64,000 nucleotides of DNA from Nitrospira sp. (GTDB taxonomy: Bacteria; Nitrospirota; Nitrospiria; Nitrospirales; UBA8639). The notes beneath the pieces were generated by a model, which saw only the letters and a program-made list of their open reading frames with translations, had not been told where the DNA came from and ran no database searches. The position numbers and the translations under genes were made by a program. Shown piece by piece: positions 34,788 to 43,670 of this stretch. Position 1 is the first letter of the stretch. Each line of letters opens with the position of its first letter. The DNA lies in NCBI GenBank assembly GCA_024760505.1, contig CP058931.1:248001-312000 (forward strand). The letters are read 5' to 3'.

Positions 34788-35026
34788 GACGCCTGCCGCC
34801 CGGCTCCAGGGGCGGACACTCTTATCATTGGGCGGACCTTGTTTGAGCCCTTCGAGCAACCTCAGGACAGGCTCCACAAGTTGGTCCGCCCTTCCGTGGC
34901 CTGTGTCCGCCCCATCCGATTAAGCCGGACGGGGCGTCAGTGGTTTTGGGTCCTTTTGCCGAAACAAAAGGGCCTCGTCTGCCGGGGCGAAACCCGGCAC
35001 CACAGAAAATCATGTTGACACGAGGG
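34788..35026. repeat. Multi-hairpin dispersed repeat R1, copy 3
   Basis: Third R1 copy: GACGCCTGCCGCC left arm, GGACGGGGCGTC right arm, then CCTTTTGCCGAAACAAAAGG and GCCGGGGCGAAACCCGGC hairpins. The end (CACAGAAAATCATGTTGACACGAGG) matches the end of copy 1. It is the most diverged copy in the internal part. In the minus direction it starts right at the stop of a gene remnant at 35010-35185. Confidence 0.7.
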
Positions 35027-35185
35027 TTGGATGCACAAGTGTGATGCGTTCACCCGCCAGCACTTTTTTATTGGCAAACCCCAAGATAGATTCCCGACCC
35101 ACATCGTCAAGCTGTAACGCCAGATCCATAAATTCTATATGTTCCAGAAAAATTGAGTCAGAAGTTGAGTTGAGTATTGCTCTCC
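35010..35185 (-). pseudogene. Unrecognised C-terminal gene remnant
   Basis: A minus-strand frame of about 58 codons bounded by stops reads like protein (SIFLEHIEFMDLALQLDDVG, then RESILGFANKKVLAGERITL) and ends inside the edge of repeat R1. It has no start codon with a ribosome site. It is best seen as the tail of a decayed gene; no family was recognised. Confidence 0.35.
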
Positions 35186-35260
35186 TTTCCTACTCCACAA
35201 ATCGATGCAAGAGAATTCCTTATATCACCCGACATGGAGAAAGAAATCATGAATACTTCA

Positions 35261-35725
35261 CTAGGATTTTTTAGATGCAGCAGGCGCGGAGGTTCGTTTC
35301 CCATTTTTGGGGGAAGAGTTGCGACCACTCGACTTAGCCTTCTTCGGGGTTTGGCTGGTTTCCGAGATGCCCCCATCATCCACAGCCTCCTGAAGCCTGC
35401 GCACTTCATCAAGAATTTTCAAAAACCGACGACCGAAGGCGGTAAGTTGATATTCCACTTCAACCGGAGGCTTTAGTCCAAACACCCTGCGTCGCATGAT
35501 GCCGAAACGGATCATCTTTCGCCATCGCTCATTCATGACTTTTGCCGACAGACCTGGACAGGCCCGGAGCACCATACCAGGGCGATTGTGCCCTTCGGCA
35601 CAAAGCTGGAGTAAGCGGACAGACCACTTACAGCCCACAATACTCTCCACCATCGAGGCCACAGGAATTTTCCTGCCATCCTGCAACTCCGACTCTACTC
35701 CCATCGACGGATCATCCTGAACCAT
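35261..35725 (-). CDS. HxlR-family transcriptional regulator
   Basis: A 154-residue winged-helix regulator of the HxlR family: ESIVGCKWSVRLLQLCAEG contains the conserved Cys-Lys-Trp, followed by RACPGLSAKVMNERWRKMIRFG and VEYQLTAFGRRF, the recognition helix and wing. The last 30 residues are a Lys/Ser/Pro-rich tail that is not part of the family. HxlR proteins often sense reactive carbonyl or redox stress through cysteines. It is divergent from the thiol-redox gene at 35832, which it may control. Confidence 0.88.
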   Translation of the reverse strand: MVQDDPSMGVESELQDGRKIPVASMVESIVGCKWSVRLLQLCAEGHNRPGMVLRACPGLSAKVMNERWRKMIRFGIMRRRVFGLKPPVEVEYQLTAFGRRFLKILDEVRRLQEAVDDGGISETSQTPKKAKSSGRNSSPKNGKRTSAPAASKKS

Positions 35726-35831
35726 TCAGTCACCCCCTTACCAAAAAGTGCCTTCTTGAGAGACTCCTGCAGGCTTAGTATCTTGCATGAAAGACCAATA
35801 CTCAACCATCAACCAACCCAGGAGACTTTTG

Positions 35832-36374
35832 ATGGAAATCCAGCTAGCTCCAGAATGGCAGACTACAGACTGGTTCAACACCCCAGAGCCCCTCAGCCTG
35901 TCGGGCCTTCGCGGACAGGTTGTGCTTCTTTATGCATTTCAGATGCTCTGCCCCGGCTGTGTATCGCATGGACTGCCACAGGCTCAGCGTGTCGCCAAGC
36001 TCTTTCCCGACGTCCGAGTCATCGGGTTGCATACGGTGTTCGAGCACCACGAGGCTATGGGGTTGTCGTCGCTTCGCGCGTTTCTGCATGAGTACCGCAT
36101 TCGTTTTCCGGTTGCGGTCGACCTGCCAGGACCGGATGGCGATCCGCTTCCCCGAACCATGCGAGCGTATGCGATGAGGGGAACTCCAACCACGGTATTA
36201 ATTGACGCACAAGGCAGACTGCACCGACAGGTGTTCGGGGTGCATGACGATCTCCTTCTCGGAGCGGAACTTGGGTTATTGCGGGAGCACGCAACATTCT
36301 CAGCCAAACTCCCGGCAACACCCGAACATCTGTCAAAGCATTCGTGTGCAGATGACTCCTGTGCAATCGGATAA
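35832..36374 (+). CDS. Thioredoxin-fold redox protein (TlpA/peroxiredoxin-like)
   Basis: A 180-residue thioredoxin-like protein: LSGLRGQVVLLYAFQMLCPG-C gives the CxxC-type active site (CPGC, about residue 40), followed by FPDVRVIGLHTVFEHH, FPVAVDLPG and RGTPTTVLIDAQG with the cis-proline. There is no signal peptide, so a cytoplasmic reductase or peroxidase is likely. The ATG at 35832 follows CAGGAGA; an in-frame ATG 45 bp upstream is less likely. It is divergent from the HxlR regulator and 340 bp from the haem peroxidase. Confidence 0.85.
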   Translation: MEIQLAPEWQTTDWFNTPEPLSLSGLRGQVVLLYAFQMLCPGCVSHGLPQAQRVAKLFPDVRVIGLHTVFEHHEAMGLSSLRAFLHEYRIRFPVAVDLPGPDGDPLPRTMRAYAMRGTPTTVLIDAQGRLHRQVFGVHDDLLLGAELGLLREHATFSAKLPATPEHLSKHSCADDSCAIG

Positions 36375-36714
36375 AACGAAATTATTTCTTGGTACTATTT
36401 GGCCCCGGGCTCACTGGTACAGTGCGCACAGGCTTCGTCGTCATGGAGAAAATCCAGAGACCACCAGTTTTTCTTTTTCGTTTTTTACGGTGGGGTCCAC
36501 CGGAGAGGAAGGAAACCTGCCAGGCTCCAGGACCACGATCCTATCGGATCTGAACTACGAGGATTCACGGGATAGGGTATGATGAAGTGAGATTATTTTC
36601 CGTTCAGGGGCCGAGAGATGCAAGGCCCATTCTTCATCTCCCGGTCCCGGACAAGACCCTCTTCGATTAAGAACACTGAATGGATCTATTTCCCTAAAGT
36701 GTGAGACCCAGGCG
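36375..36714. other. Gap between redox gene and haem peroxidase
   Basis: 340 bp between the convergent thioredoxin-like and haem peroxidase genes. Frames across it are not convincing and no clear terminator was found. Confidence 0.4.
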
Positions 36715-38400
36715 TTAATGGCCATTCTTCCTTCCGTCATGATTTTGGTGGTGGCGTGGAAGGAGAAAGACATGATCTTGAATCTCTCGACCGATGTTCG
36801 TATTCCGGCGAATGATGTCAGCCAGCGTCGTCTCTTCCAGTCGTTTGATTTGATAATTTGGAAAGGCGTTGAGATAAAAAAACCGGTCTCCATCCCTCAA
36901 CCGTTCGAACTGATTGACCAGAATGGTATAGAACAATTCCCCCACCATCGCGCCCCTGCGATGATCTTCGGCCAAGCCTCCAATCCAGACGTCAACTTTT
37001 TCCACGCTTCCATAGGCCGCCTCCAGGCGATTCTGAAGATCACGATTCCTGGTGATGTCGCCAAAAGTAATGGCTGGAGAAAGACCGTAGGCCAGTCGAA
37101 CATCATTGTAGCCCGGAAGTCCGTGGTCTCGCCCGCGCTGCAGATTGAGTGAGGCCAGATCAAATCCTCCTGCTCCGGGTTGGCCAAAGAGGAAATTTCT
37201 CACATCGTCGATGATATAGGCATCCAGTTCCTGTGCACGATTGTGGACCAGTCCGCGCAACAAGGGAGCAATCCCGCCTTCGTTCGTGATCCGCCAGGGT
37301 GAAAAAAATGCATCGCGCAGCGCCAAAGATCCTTCCGGAATAGGTCGGCCGTTTTTCCGGAGACGAAGTAATTCCGGAGAAAGCATGCTATGACCTAATC
37401 GATAGGCTGCAGTACTGAACTCATTGGCGATGCCTGGATTTACACCGGAGTCGTATCCGATGTAAGGCTTGAGAGCATCAGGGCCCAGGAGTACCGGAAG
37501 AAATTCATTATAGGTGATGACCTGGATCATCCCCCCGACCCAGGCTCGAGCTCGTTCGTAGATTTGGTCATCGGTCAATTCGGGAGAACGTCGCCGGATG
37601 ATCCTGGCCAGTCGATTATGCTCGCGCACAAATAGGGTATGCATGGAGGTAAGCCCCACCTGCTCATTGGCTCGCACATCTCCCGCCACAAATAGCGTAG
37701 GTGCCGGCCCCCCTCCGTTGGGTAGGCCATCGGTATTGAACGGCAACAGATTGCCGGAGCTGGTTTTCATCCGGCCGGTTCCATCATGGGCTCTGAGCGC
37801 CGAGGCTCGAACGGGGTCTGAGCCATAGACCATCGATGCGTCGATATAAGACGTTAACTGGTTCATTTGCTGGCGAGGATAGTTCGAAGTGGTTCCACTG
37901 GCCGGATCATAGACTGACCGGTTCAAGCCCATGAACTGGGTCCCTGTCGAATGCGGATCAAAGTGAGGGTCTCCTCCCGGAATTTGAATATGAAAAGGTT
38001 CCTGGGGATCTGCCCCCTCGGTCAGGTCGATATCGTGATCGATGAATTGCCCCCACTGCCACACCATATCCGTGGCGCCCTTTTTATTGTAAATCGGCCG
38101 TTCCTGAGCAGCGACCACGTTTGATATTTCACGAACATTGGGGCGATTGTAGCCAGACGGACTCCAGCTACCATTTTCATAATCCGGTGGAACCTGACGA
38201 AGCAAGGGGATATTGGCGCTTCCCCAATCCGGATTTTCGAGATGGTTGTGTGTCCCATCAATAGTCCTTGCCTCCAAGGCAAAACTAGCAAGTGGTTGGG
38301 ATCCGATCAGAACCAGAGTCAAACTCCCGAGAAGAAAAGACATCGGATGAATGAAGAAAATTTTGTGTGTATCCCTCCCCCATGATTGTACGCTTTCCAT
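36715..38400 (-). CDS. Exported animal-type haem peroxidase
   Basis: A 561-residue protein with a signal peptide (PMSFLLGSLTLVLIGS, cleavage near FALEA) and one peroxidase domain of the animal (myeloperoxidase/peroxinectin) superfamily. WQWGQFIDHDIDLTEG carries the distal His and the Asp that binds haem, NQLTSYIDASMVYG and GLTSMHTLFVREHNRLA are core helices, and FSTAAYRLGHSMLSPEL carries the proximal His. NLQRGRDHGLPGYND is also diagnostic. It would oxidise halides or phenols with peroxide outside the cytoplasm. Single gene with AGGAGG upstream. Confidence 0.93.
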   Translation of the reverse strand: MESVQSWGRDTHKIFFIHPMSFLLGSLTLVLIGSQPLASFALEARTIDGTHNHLENPDWGSANIPLLRQVPPDYENGSWSPSGYNRPNVREISNVVAAQERPIYNKKGATDMVWQWGQFIDHDIDLTEGADPQEPFHIQIPGGDPHFDPHSTGTQFMGLNRSVYDPASGTTSNYPRQQMNQLTSYIDASMVYGSDPVRASALRAHDGTGRMKTSSGNLLPFNTDGLPNGGGPAPTLFVAGDVRANEQVGLTSMHTLFVREHNRLARIIRRRSPELTDDQIYERARAWVGGMIQVITYNEFLPVLLGPDALKPYIGYDSGVNPGIANEFSTAAYRLGHSMLSPELLRLRKNGRPIPEGSLALRDAFFSPWRITNEGGIAPLLRGLVHNRAQELDAYIIDDVRNFLFGQPGAGGFDLASLNLQRGRDHGLPGYNDVRLAYGLSPAITFGDITRNRDLQNRLEAAYGSVEKVDVWIGGLAEDHRRGAMVGELFYTILVNQFERLRDGDRFFYLNAFPNYQIKRLEETTLADIIRRNTNIGREIQDHVFLLPRHHQNHDGRKNGH

Positions 38401-39183
38401 GGTTAGGACCTCCTAGAGAGAACCGCCTTATGAATAAATATGAAGCTTTCTCAATAAATAAAAGAATGAATACATATAAAATTTCAGCGTATTTCCTTCG
38501 GAAAATGAGATATATAACTCAATGGTGTTAAAAAACTCCGGTGAAGCGGTCGGACCGGACGAGCATAAGGGAGCCTGACATTCTAGAGAATTTTCTATAC
38601 GGCTACCTTGAGCTTGAAAACACATTTGTTCGGTTTCCATTTCTTGTGGTGCCTTCTCAGCTTCACCTTGGGCAACGCGTCAAAATATTATCAGGAACTG
38701 CATAGCCCTAATTTTCCTTTTTAAGAGTGACAGGAAACCTATTATGATTTTTCTGAACTTCGATGATATTCGCACTTTGCCGGAAGCTTCCTGACTGGCT
38801 TTTGACAGACCTCCTCTTTAATAAGTTGAATGCGAATATTGCCCTTGCCGCTGCCCCGTTATACGAATATCGTTATCCATTAAATTCATTGCCTGGTCTC
38901 ATCATTGGCTAGCTGCATAGTTCCACACATTTGCAAACGGTGGAGTGGATCATTTTTTTGCTTATTTGCAAACAAAAGCAAAAAGTAAACCAGTCACCAA
39001 TGTGGAGATAAACCTTAGTTATTGTTTATTTTTTAAGAAAAAAGGCCGTTGGGAAAGAAGTCGGCAGGTTATACGGAAAGATACATTTGGTAAATCAAAA
39101 GGGACATGCGTGGCACTAGAAGGACCAAAATGGCAAGGGAGGATGGAGCCGCCTCTCTCATCAATACTTTTTTGGTGTCACTC
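38401..39183. other. AT-rich gap without recognised genes
   Basis: 780 bp upstream of the haem peroxidase gene. Short frames at 38428-38640 and 38945-39280 have no ribosome sites or family resemblance. No repeat or RNA was seen. The peroxidase promoter should lie near 38,400-38,550. Confidence 0.45.
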
Positions 39184-40923
39184 TTACATCAGGGGTTCGC
39201 TGGTGAGGAGAGAAAAACCGCCGTGGTCCAGAACGACAATCCAGTGGGCCATGGTTTCGGGAAGTTGTCCGCGAAGCTGAGTTTGGATAATGGCCATTTT
39301 TCGACCGGGAGCGGAAAGGTGTTGGGGAAGCTCTTCGTCATTCACCCCAAGAAAGTACACTTTGCGTTTGGCATAAAAACTGAGGGATGGGCGCTTCCGG
39401 CCAAATTGAATCAATCGGTCATCCGGGCCTAAGTTATAACCGGCGATGACGGCTAATTCCTGCGGTGGTCCGATGAAATACTGTTGGTAAATCGAGAGTC
39501 CTCCTCGCGCGACCAATACGGTAAAGATCAGCATCATTCCGCATCCCACCCAAAAGGCTAAATGGCGCTTGGAGTCAGATCGCATGCACTGACGCATGAG
39601 CATGGTTCCTAGTACCATGACGAGGCCTACCAGCGAGGGAAGCCACGCCAGGTCAACCTGGATCGCAGCCGGGAATTCTTTGGCAATTTGCTTCATGAAC
39701 AACTGAAAGACCGCAGGCACAAACATCATCGCGATGCCCAAGAGGTATCCCACCCCAATGAGGACACGAGTGGAGGCCGTGAGTCCAGCCGGCCTTTCTT
39801 CTGTCAAGAAACGCTTCCACCACTGGGCGACCAGCAGGGCTGCGGCCGGAAACAGAGGATAGATGTAATGAGGCAGGCGCGTGGCCGAGAAGGTAAAGAA
39901 TAGCAACAATCCCACTACCCAGAGGCTCAGGAAACAATCTAAATGTTGCTCTTGCGTGGCAGGGCCTTGTCCCTGCCAGAACGCTTTCCAGCGCTTGAAC
40001 GTGTGATACAACACGGAAGGGAGAAAGGCACTCCATGGGAAAAATCCAACCAACAACACCGGCACATAAAACAAGAGCGTCCCCCCATGGCCTTCCATGG
40101 GATTCATGAACCGGCCGGTGGTATTGGCCTGCGCTGCGGCCCAATAGGCTTCCCCATGAATTTGAAACATCATCACATACCAGGGAGCCGCGACAGCGGC
40201 GACCAAGAGGATTCCGAGAAGGGGAAAGCCCCGTTGCCAGAAGGTTCCCCATTGGCGCGTGAGGGTGAGATAGGGGATCACGCCCACCAGCGGAATGATG
40301 ATGCCCACGGGCCCCTTGACCAACATGCCACATCCCATGGCCAGATAAAAGATGGCGAAAAGCCATCGCTTGGTCTGTTCATGGTGAAGCGCGTGCCAAA
40401 AACTATAGCCGGCCAATGTGGTGAACACGACCAGTTCCGGATCGGTCAGCACCATGCGATTGATGCCCAAAAACTCCAAATTCAGCAGCAACATGCACGA
40501 AGCGAAAAGGGCCACCGTGGGGCCAGCCCACCTTCGCACAAACACATACTGGAGCAACAACAGGCAAAGACCGGACAAAGCCGAAGGCAACCGCGCGGCA
40601 AATTCATTGATGCCAAACAGGGAATAGGACCCGCTGATGAGCCAATACACAAAAGCCGGTTTGGCATAGCGAGGTTCATAGTTGAGAGTAGGGGAAATCC
40701 AATCACGGGTCTCCAGCATTTCCCGGGCTGCTTCGGCATTACTCCCCTCATCCCGATCCGTCAGCCCCAGCGCGCCCAGATCCGGACCAAAGAGCGTTCC
40801 GCCATCTACGCCCAATAGCCAGGCAGCCAAGAGCAGCACACACCCCACCTGAAAAAGAGGAGATTGCGTTATTGAGGAGCGGAGAGAGGACGGAAAGAGT
40901 GCTTGAGGCTGAGGGCTATCCAC
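39184..40923 (-). CDS. ArnT-like GT-C glycosyltransferase
   Basis: A 579-residue membrane protein of the ArnT/PMT (GT39/GT83) type: about twelve membrane helices, an early periplasmic loop with LTDRDEGSNAEAAREML (catalytic acidic pair), and EPRYAKPAFVYWLISGSYSL. Such enzymes move a sugar from undecaprenyl phosphate to lipid A or another acceptor in the periplasm. It overlaps the LABN gene by eight bases. The LABN gene and a GT2 family gene upstream make an envelope glycan group. The sugar and acceptor cannot be determined. Confidence 0.88.
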   Translation of the reverse strand: MDSPQPQALFPSSLRSSITQSPLFQVGCVLLLAAWLLGVDGGTLFGPDLGALGLTDRDEGSNAEAAREMLETRDWISPTLNYEPRYAKPAFVYWLISGSYSLFGINEFAARLPSALSGLCLLLLQYVFVRRWAGPTVALFASCMLLLNLEFLGINRMVLTDPELVVFTTLAGYSFWHALHHEQTKRWLFAIFYLAMGCGMLVKGPVGIIIPLVGVIPYLTLTRQWGTFWQRGFPLLGILLVAAVAAPWYVMMFQIHGEAYWAAAQANTTGRFMNPMEGHGGTLLFYVPVLLVGFFPWSAFLPSVLYHTFKRWKAFWQGQGPATQEQHLDCFLSLWVVGLLLFFTFSATRLPHYIYPLFPAAALLVAQWWKRFLTEERPAGLTASTRVLIGVGYLLGIAMMFVPAVFQLFMKQIAKEFPAAIQVDLAWLPSLVGLVMVLGTMLMRQCMRSDSKRHLAFWVGCGMMLIFTVLVARGGLSIYQQYFIGPPQELAVIAGYNLGPDDRLIQFGRKRPSLSFYAKRKVYFLGVNDEELPQHLSAPGRKMAIIQTQLRGQLPETMAHWIVVLDHGGFSLLTSEPLM

Positions 40924-41230
40924 TCATGACTCGCTTATTGGCCTGATGGAGCAGCATGATATTGCGGACATACACCACGGTTCCGACGCTTTGGCCGGCC
41001 ATGAATACCAGATCGGCGATGTGAATGGCATAGGTCAGCACAATCACACTCCCAACCAGACTCATGTACCAGAACGACATGGGAATTTGGCTTTCCTCGT
41101 TGCGTTCCGACACCACCCATTGCACCAACCAACGTGAGAAAAAAATGCCTTGTCCCAAAAAACCAAAGCCGATCCAGAGGAGTTCCTCAAAAGACATGGC
41201 CAGGAGAGAGTGCGTGAAGGATTCGAACAT
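40916..41230 (-). CDS. LABN-domain membrane protein (lipid A synthase N-terminal-like)
   Basis: A 104-residue protein of the lipid-A-disaccharide-synthase N-terminal (LABN) family, with three membrane helices: LLWIGFGFLGQGIFFSRWLV, SFWYMSLVGSVIVLTYAIHI and SVGTVVYVRNIMLLHQAN. Here the domain stands alone, without the LpxB enzyme domain. Such genes commonly accompany GT2 and ArnT-type genes, as here, and may help flip or present the lipid-linked sugar. It overlaps the GT-C gene by eight bases. Confidence 0.85.
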   Translation of the reverse strand: MFESFTHSLLAMSFEELLWIGFGFLGQGIFFSRWLVQWVVSERNEESQIPMSFWYMSLVGSVIVLTYAIHIADLVFMAGQSVGTVVYVRNIMLLHQANKRVMSG

Positions 41231-41257
41231 TGTCAGTAACAGGGAATGAATCGCCGA

Positions 41258-41283
41258 AAGGGGTCTATCAATTCAGACCCCTT
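41258..41283 (-). terminator. Terminator-like hairpin between GT2 and LABN genes
   Basis: AAGGGGTCT and AGACCCCTT make a perfect 9 bp stem with an eight-base loop. On the minus strand it is followed by TTCGG. It lies 60 bp after the GT2 stop and 28 bp before the LABN start, so it could end the GT2 transcript or attenuate read-through. Confidence 0.55.
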
Positions 41284-41342
41284 CCGGTGCATTAAAGGTT
41301 TGTGGTAAGTCAATCGTTTTCAGAGATGGTCAATTCAAAATA

Positions 41343-42101
41343 CTACGGTTCGGATTTCTCGGGATGGCTACCCTTCAGGGTGTAGTTCAAACAGCGTTTT
41401 TGCATCCATCTGACTGCGAAGAGATCATACAGACCGGCAAAAAGCCTGTTGCCAATTCCGTATTTTGATGTCCCATGGGCTCTTGGAAAATGCTGAACGG
41501 GTATTTCGGTCACCGTAAACCCATACATTTTCGCCAGCGCCGGGAAAAACCGGTGCATGTTTTTAAATGGAGGAAGTCGTTTGACCACAGCCTGCTTAAA
41601 AATCTTCAAGGAACAGCCGGTATCTGAAATGCCGTCATGCACAGCCCAATTGCGAACCTGGTTGGCAATTTTTGACGACCATCGACGGATCAGATTGTCA
41701 TGCCTGGTTTGTCGTCGCCCACACACTAAATCATACCGTTCCACGAATGGAAGCAGTTTGGCAAAGTCATTCGGGTCATACTGCAGATCACCGTCCATGG
41801 TGGCAACGAGTTCTCCTCTGGCCTCCCGAAAGCCCGCATCGAATGCCGCCGTTTGCCCGTGATTCCGGTCTAAATGAATCACCCGTATTGCAGGAAACTG
41901 CTTGGATAACTCATCCAGCAATGGCCCACTCCCGTCCACACTTCCATCGTCCACAAAGACAAGTTCAAATGCCGCGGAGCCACTTTCAGGCCTTGACTCA
42001 AAAAACTTGAGCAATTGGCTCGCTAATAGCGGGATGTTCTCCCGCTCATCTTTAATAGGAATGACAACGGAAATCCAATGGCGCGGCGGGTGGAGACTCA
42101 T
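41343..42101 (-). CDS. GT2 family glycosyltransferase (undecaprenyl-phosphate type)
   Basis: A 252-residue GT2 enzyme with the motifs of dolichol/undecaprenyl-phosphate sugar transferases: VVIPIKDERENIPLL, FVDDGSVDGSGPL, ELVATMDGDLQYDPNDF (DxD metal site) and HFPRAHGTSKYGI (the R.HG.SKY motif). It would make undecaprenyl-phosphate sugar, the donor for the GT-C enzyme two genes downstream. There are no C-terminal membrane helices, unlike ArnC. Confidence 0.9.
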   Translation of the reverse strand: MSLHPPRHWISVVIPIKDERENIPLLASQLLKFFESRPESGSAAFELVFVDDGSVDGSGPLLDELSKQFPAIRVIHLDRNHGQTAAFDAGFREARGELVATMDGDLQYDPNDFAKLLPFVERYDLVCGRRQTRHDNLIRRWSSKIANQVRNWAVHDGISDTGCSLKIFKQAVVKRLPPFKNMHRFFPALAKMYGFTVTEIPVQHFPRAHGTSKYGIGNRLFAGLYDLFAVRWMQKRCLNYTLKGSHPEKSEP

Positions 42102-42339
42102 CGATGGCGCGGACTAAGCTACAGATTTCAAAATAATGTCGGAACACACGTTGCGGACCCTCCTACCCGGTCACCATTTTACTGAATATCTAAAAAATCG
42201 GTCAAACGACTCTTCATCACGAGAGGCTCTCCCAGAGATCCCATGATCGTCATGCTACACTCCACACCGACGGTCACGGTCAGTTGACCACGGGAACAGC
42301 CTTTTGTAAGGTGGAGGACATTTTGAAGGAGGAACATTC

Positions 42340-42594
42340 ATGCAAGAAGACATTCTGCAAGCCTATTTGGAAATTGAGCAAGCAATGCAGCGCTATTCCA
42401 TGTTATTACAGGAACATGTGAGCCGGCTCGAAACACAGACCGACCCGGAATCCAAAAACCGATTCCATAGAATGAAAGCTGGCTCAAAGGCCATGAGAGA
42501 CAGCAGCCAGATTTATCTCTCCTATGCGAAATATGTGGCGTATGGAATGCCAGAGGGTGAGGAGCTGGCTGAAGAGGAGGACTTACAAGCCTAG
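42340..42594 (+). CDS. Small helical hypothetical protein
   Basis: An 84-residue protein that is almost entirely helical: EDILQAYLEIEQAMQRYSML, LLQEHVSRLETQTD and MRDSSQIYLSYAKYVAYGM, then an acidic tail (EGEELAEEEDLQA). GAAGGAGG with good spacing supports the ATG at 42340. It is a single gene convergent with the tRNA and merR. No family was recognised. Confidence 0.65.
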   Translation: MQEDILQAYLEIEQAMQRYSMLLQEHVSRLETQTDPESKNRFHRMKAGSKAMRDSSQIYLSYAKYVAYGMPEGEELAEEEDLQA

Positions 42595-42676
42595 CGAGCC
42601 TTCGTACTACCCAATCGACTCTCCCCTATGAACTGACCGAGGAGACGAAGAAACCCTTTCTGCTGAAAAGAAAACA

Positions 42677-42753
<77 letters not shown>

Positions 42754-42802
42754 ACAATATTCTGACCAGTCGTATTCCCATCCGTCGTCATTGGTCGAAA
42801 AC

Positions 42803-43165
42803 CTACACCGTCGTTCGCCCCAGAATCTTCAGAATACCTTGCAATTCCACCTTCGCTTTTTCCACTCGGTCTTTTGGGACTTGCACGGCTTTTTCTGATC
42901 GTTTTTTGCGATACCAATATCGCTTCAGGCCCGCAATCGTATACCCTTCATCATAGAGCATTCGTTTTATTTCAAAGACCGTTTCAATGTCGGCTTTCGA
43001 ATAGACCCGGTGTTTGCCCTGACTTTTCTTGGGTTTGAGAAAAATGAATTCCGACTCCCAAAACCGCAGGACATACGCGGGAAGATTCGTCAAATCGGCG
43101 ACTTCCCCTATTTTATAAAAGGCCTTATCCTCGTATTTGTGTCCAACCCCCATACCTGCAATCAC
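42803..43165 (-). CDS. MerR-family transcriptional regulator
   Basis: A 120-residue protein with a MerR helix-turn-helix: AFYKIGEVADLTNLPAYVLR, FWESEFIFLKPKKSQGKHRV and YSKADIETVFEIKRMLYDEG-YT. There is no ligand-binding domain; it ends in a basic coiled helix (RKKRSEKAVQVPKDRVEKAK). This short MerR type is a usual neighbour of ihfA and tRNA-Pro. Its targets are unknown. It is likely co-transcribed with ihfA (55 bp gap). Confidence 0.92.
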   Translation of the reverse strand: MIAGMGVGHKYEDKAFYKIGEVADLTNLPAYVLRFWESEFIFLKPKKSQGKHRVYSKADIETVFEIKRMLYDEGYTIAGLKRYWYRKKRSEKAVQVPKDRVEKAKVELQGILKILGRTTV

Positions 43166-43220
43166 CCCACGGTGTGTCTAGCAAGAGAGTGAACGAGACC
43201 GAATGCGAGATTCTCGCCAG

Positions 43221-43496
43221 TCAAGAATTGACATATTTCTTAAAGAGTTGGCTTGGTCGGAAGGTCACCACTCGTCTGGGCGTAATGGCAATTTCTTCTC
43301 CGGTTCTTGGGTTCCTGCCTTTCCGCTCTCCCTTGTTCCGGACAACAAAGTTACCAAACCCGGCAATTTTCACGACTTCCCCTTGTTGAAGCATCGACTT
43401 GATCAAATCCAAGACGTGCTCAACCATTTCCATTGAGTCGGTTTTTTGAATAGCTGCCGTCTCTGTGATGATTTCGGCAATGTCAGCCTTGCGCAT
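43221..43496 (-). CDS. ihfA: Integration host factor, alpha-type subunit
   Basis: A 91-residue HU/IHF protein: KADIAEIITETAAIQKTDS forms the dimer helices, and VKIAGFGNFVVRNKGERKGR followed by NPRTGEEIAITPRRVVTFRP is the DNA-binding arm with the tip Pro (RNPRTG). IHF bends DNA at specific sites for replication, recombination and transcription. It is assigned to the alpha type by its neighbour merR, the usual ihfA partner. GGGGGTTTTG precedes the ATG. Confidence 0.92.
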   Translation of the reverse strand: MRKADIAEIITETAAIQKTDSMEMVEHVLDLIKSMLQQGEVVKIAGFGNFVVRNKGERKGRNPRTGEEIAITPRRVVTFRPSQLFKKYVNS

Positions 43497-43670
43497 AAAT
43501 CAAAACCCCCTCACCAGTGGTCTCGAAGACCGTACATACGGATTGTGAATTCACGCCTCCGACCGTTGTTGCTGGCAGCAACGTAACGGGCAACGCAGAT
43601 GATGTCAAGAACCGGGCTCTTCAGAGGATTCCCCTTTGTCAGCCTATACTCGGAGAGACCGCTATCACGC

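Noticed and set aside
39943..40818. A 291-codon plus-strand frame opposite the GT-C gene
   Set aside because: Lies entirely antisense to a clear membrane transferase; His/Gln-rich composition is the mirror of hydrophobic codons.
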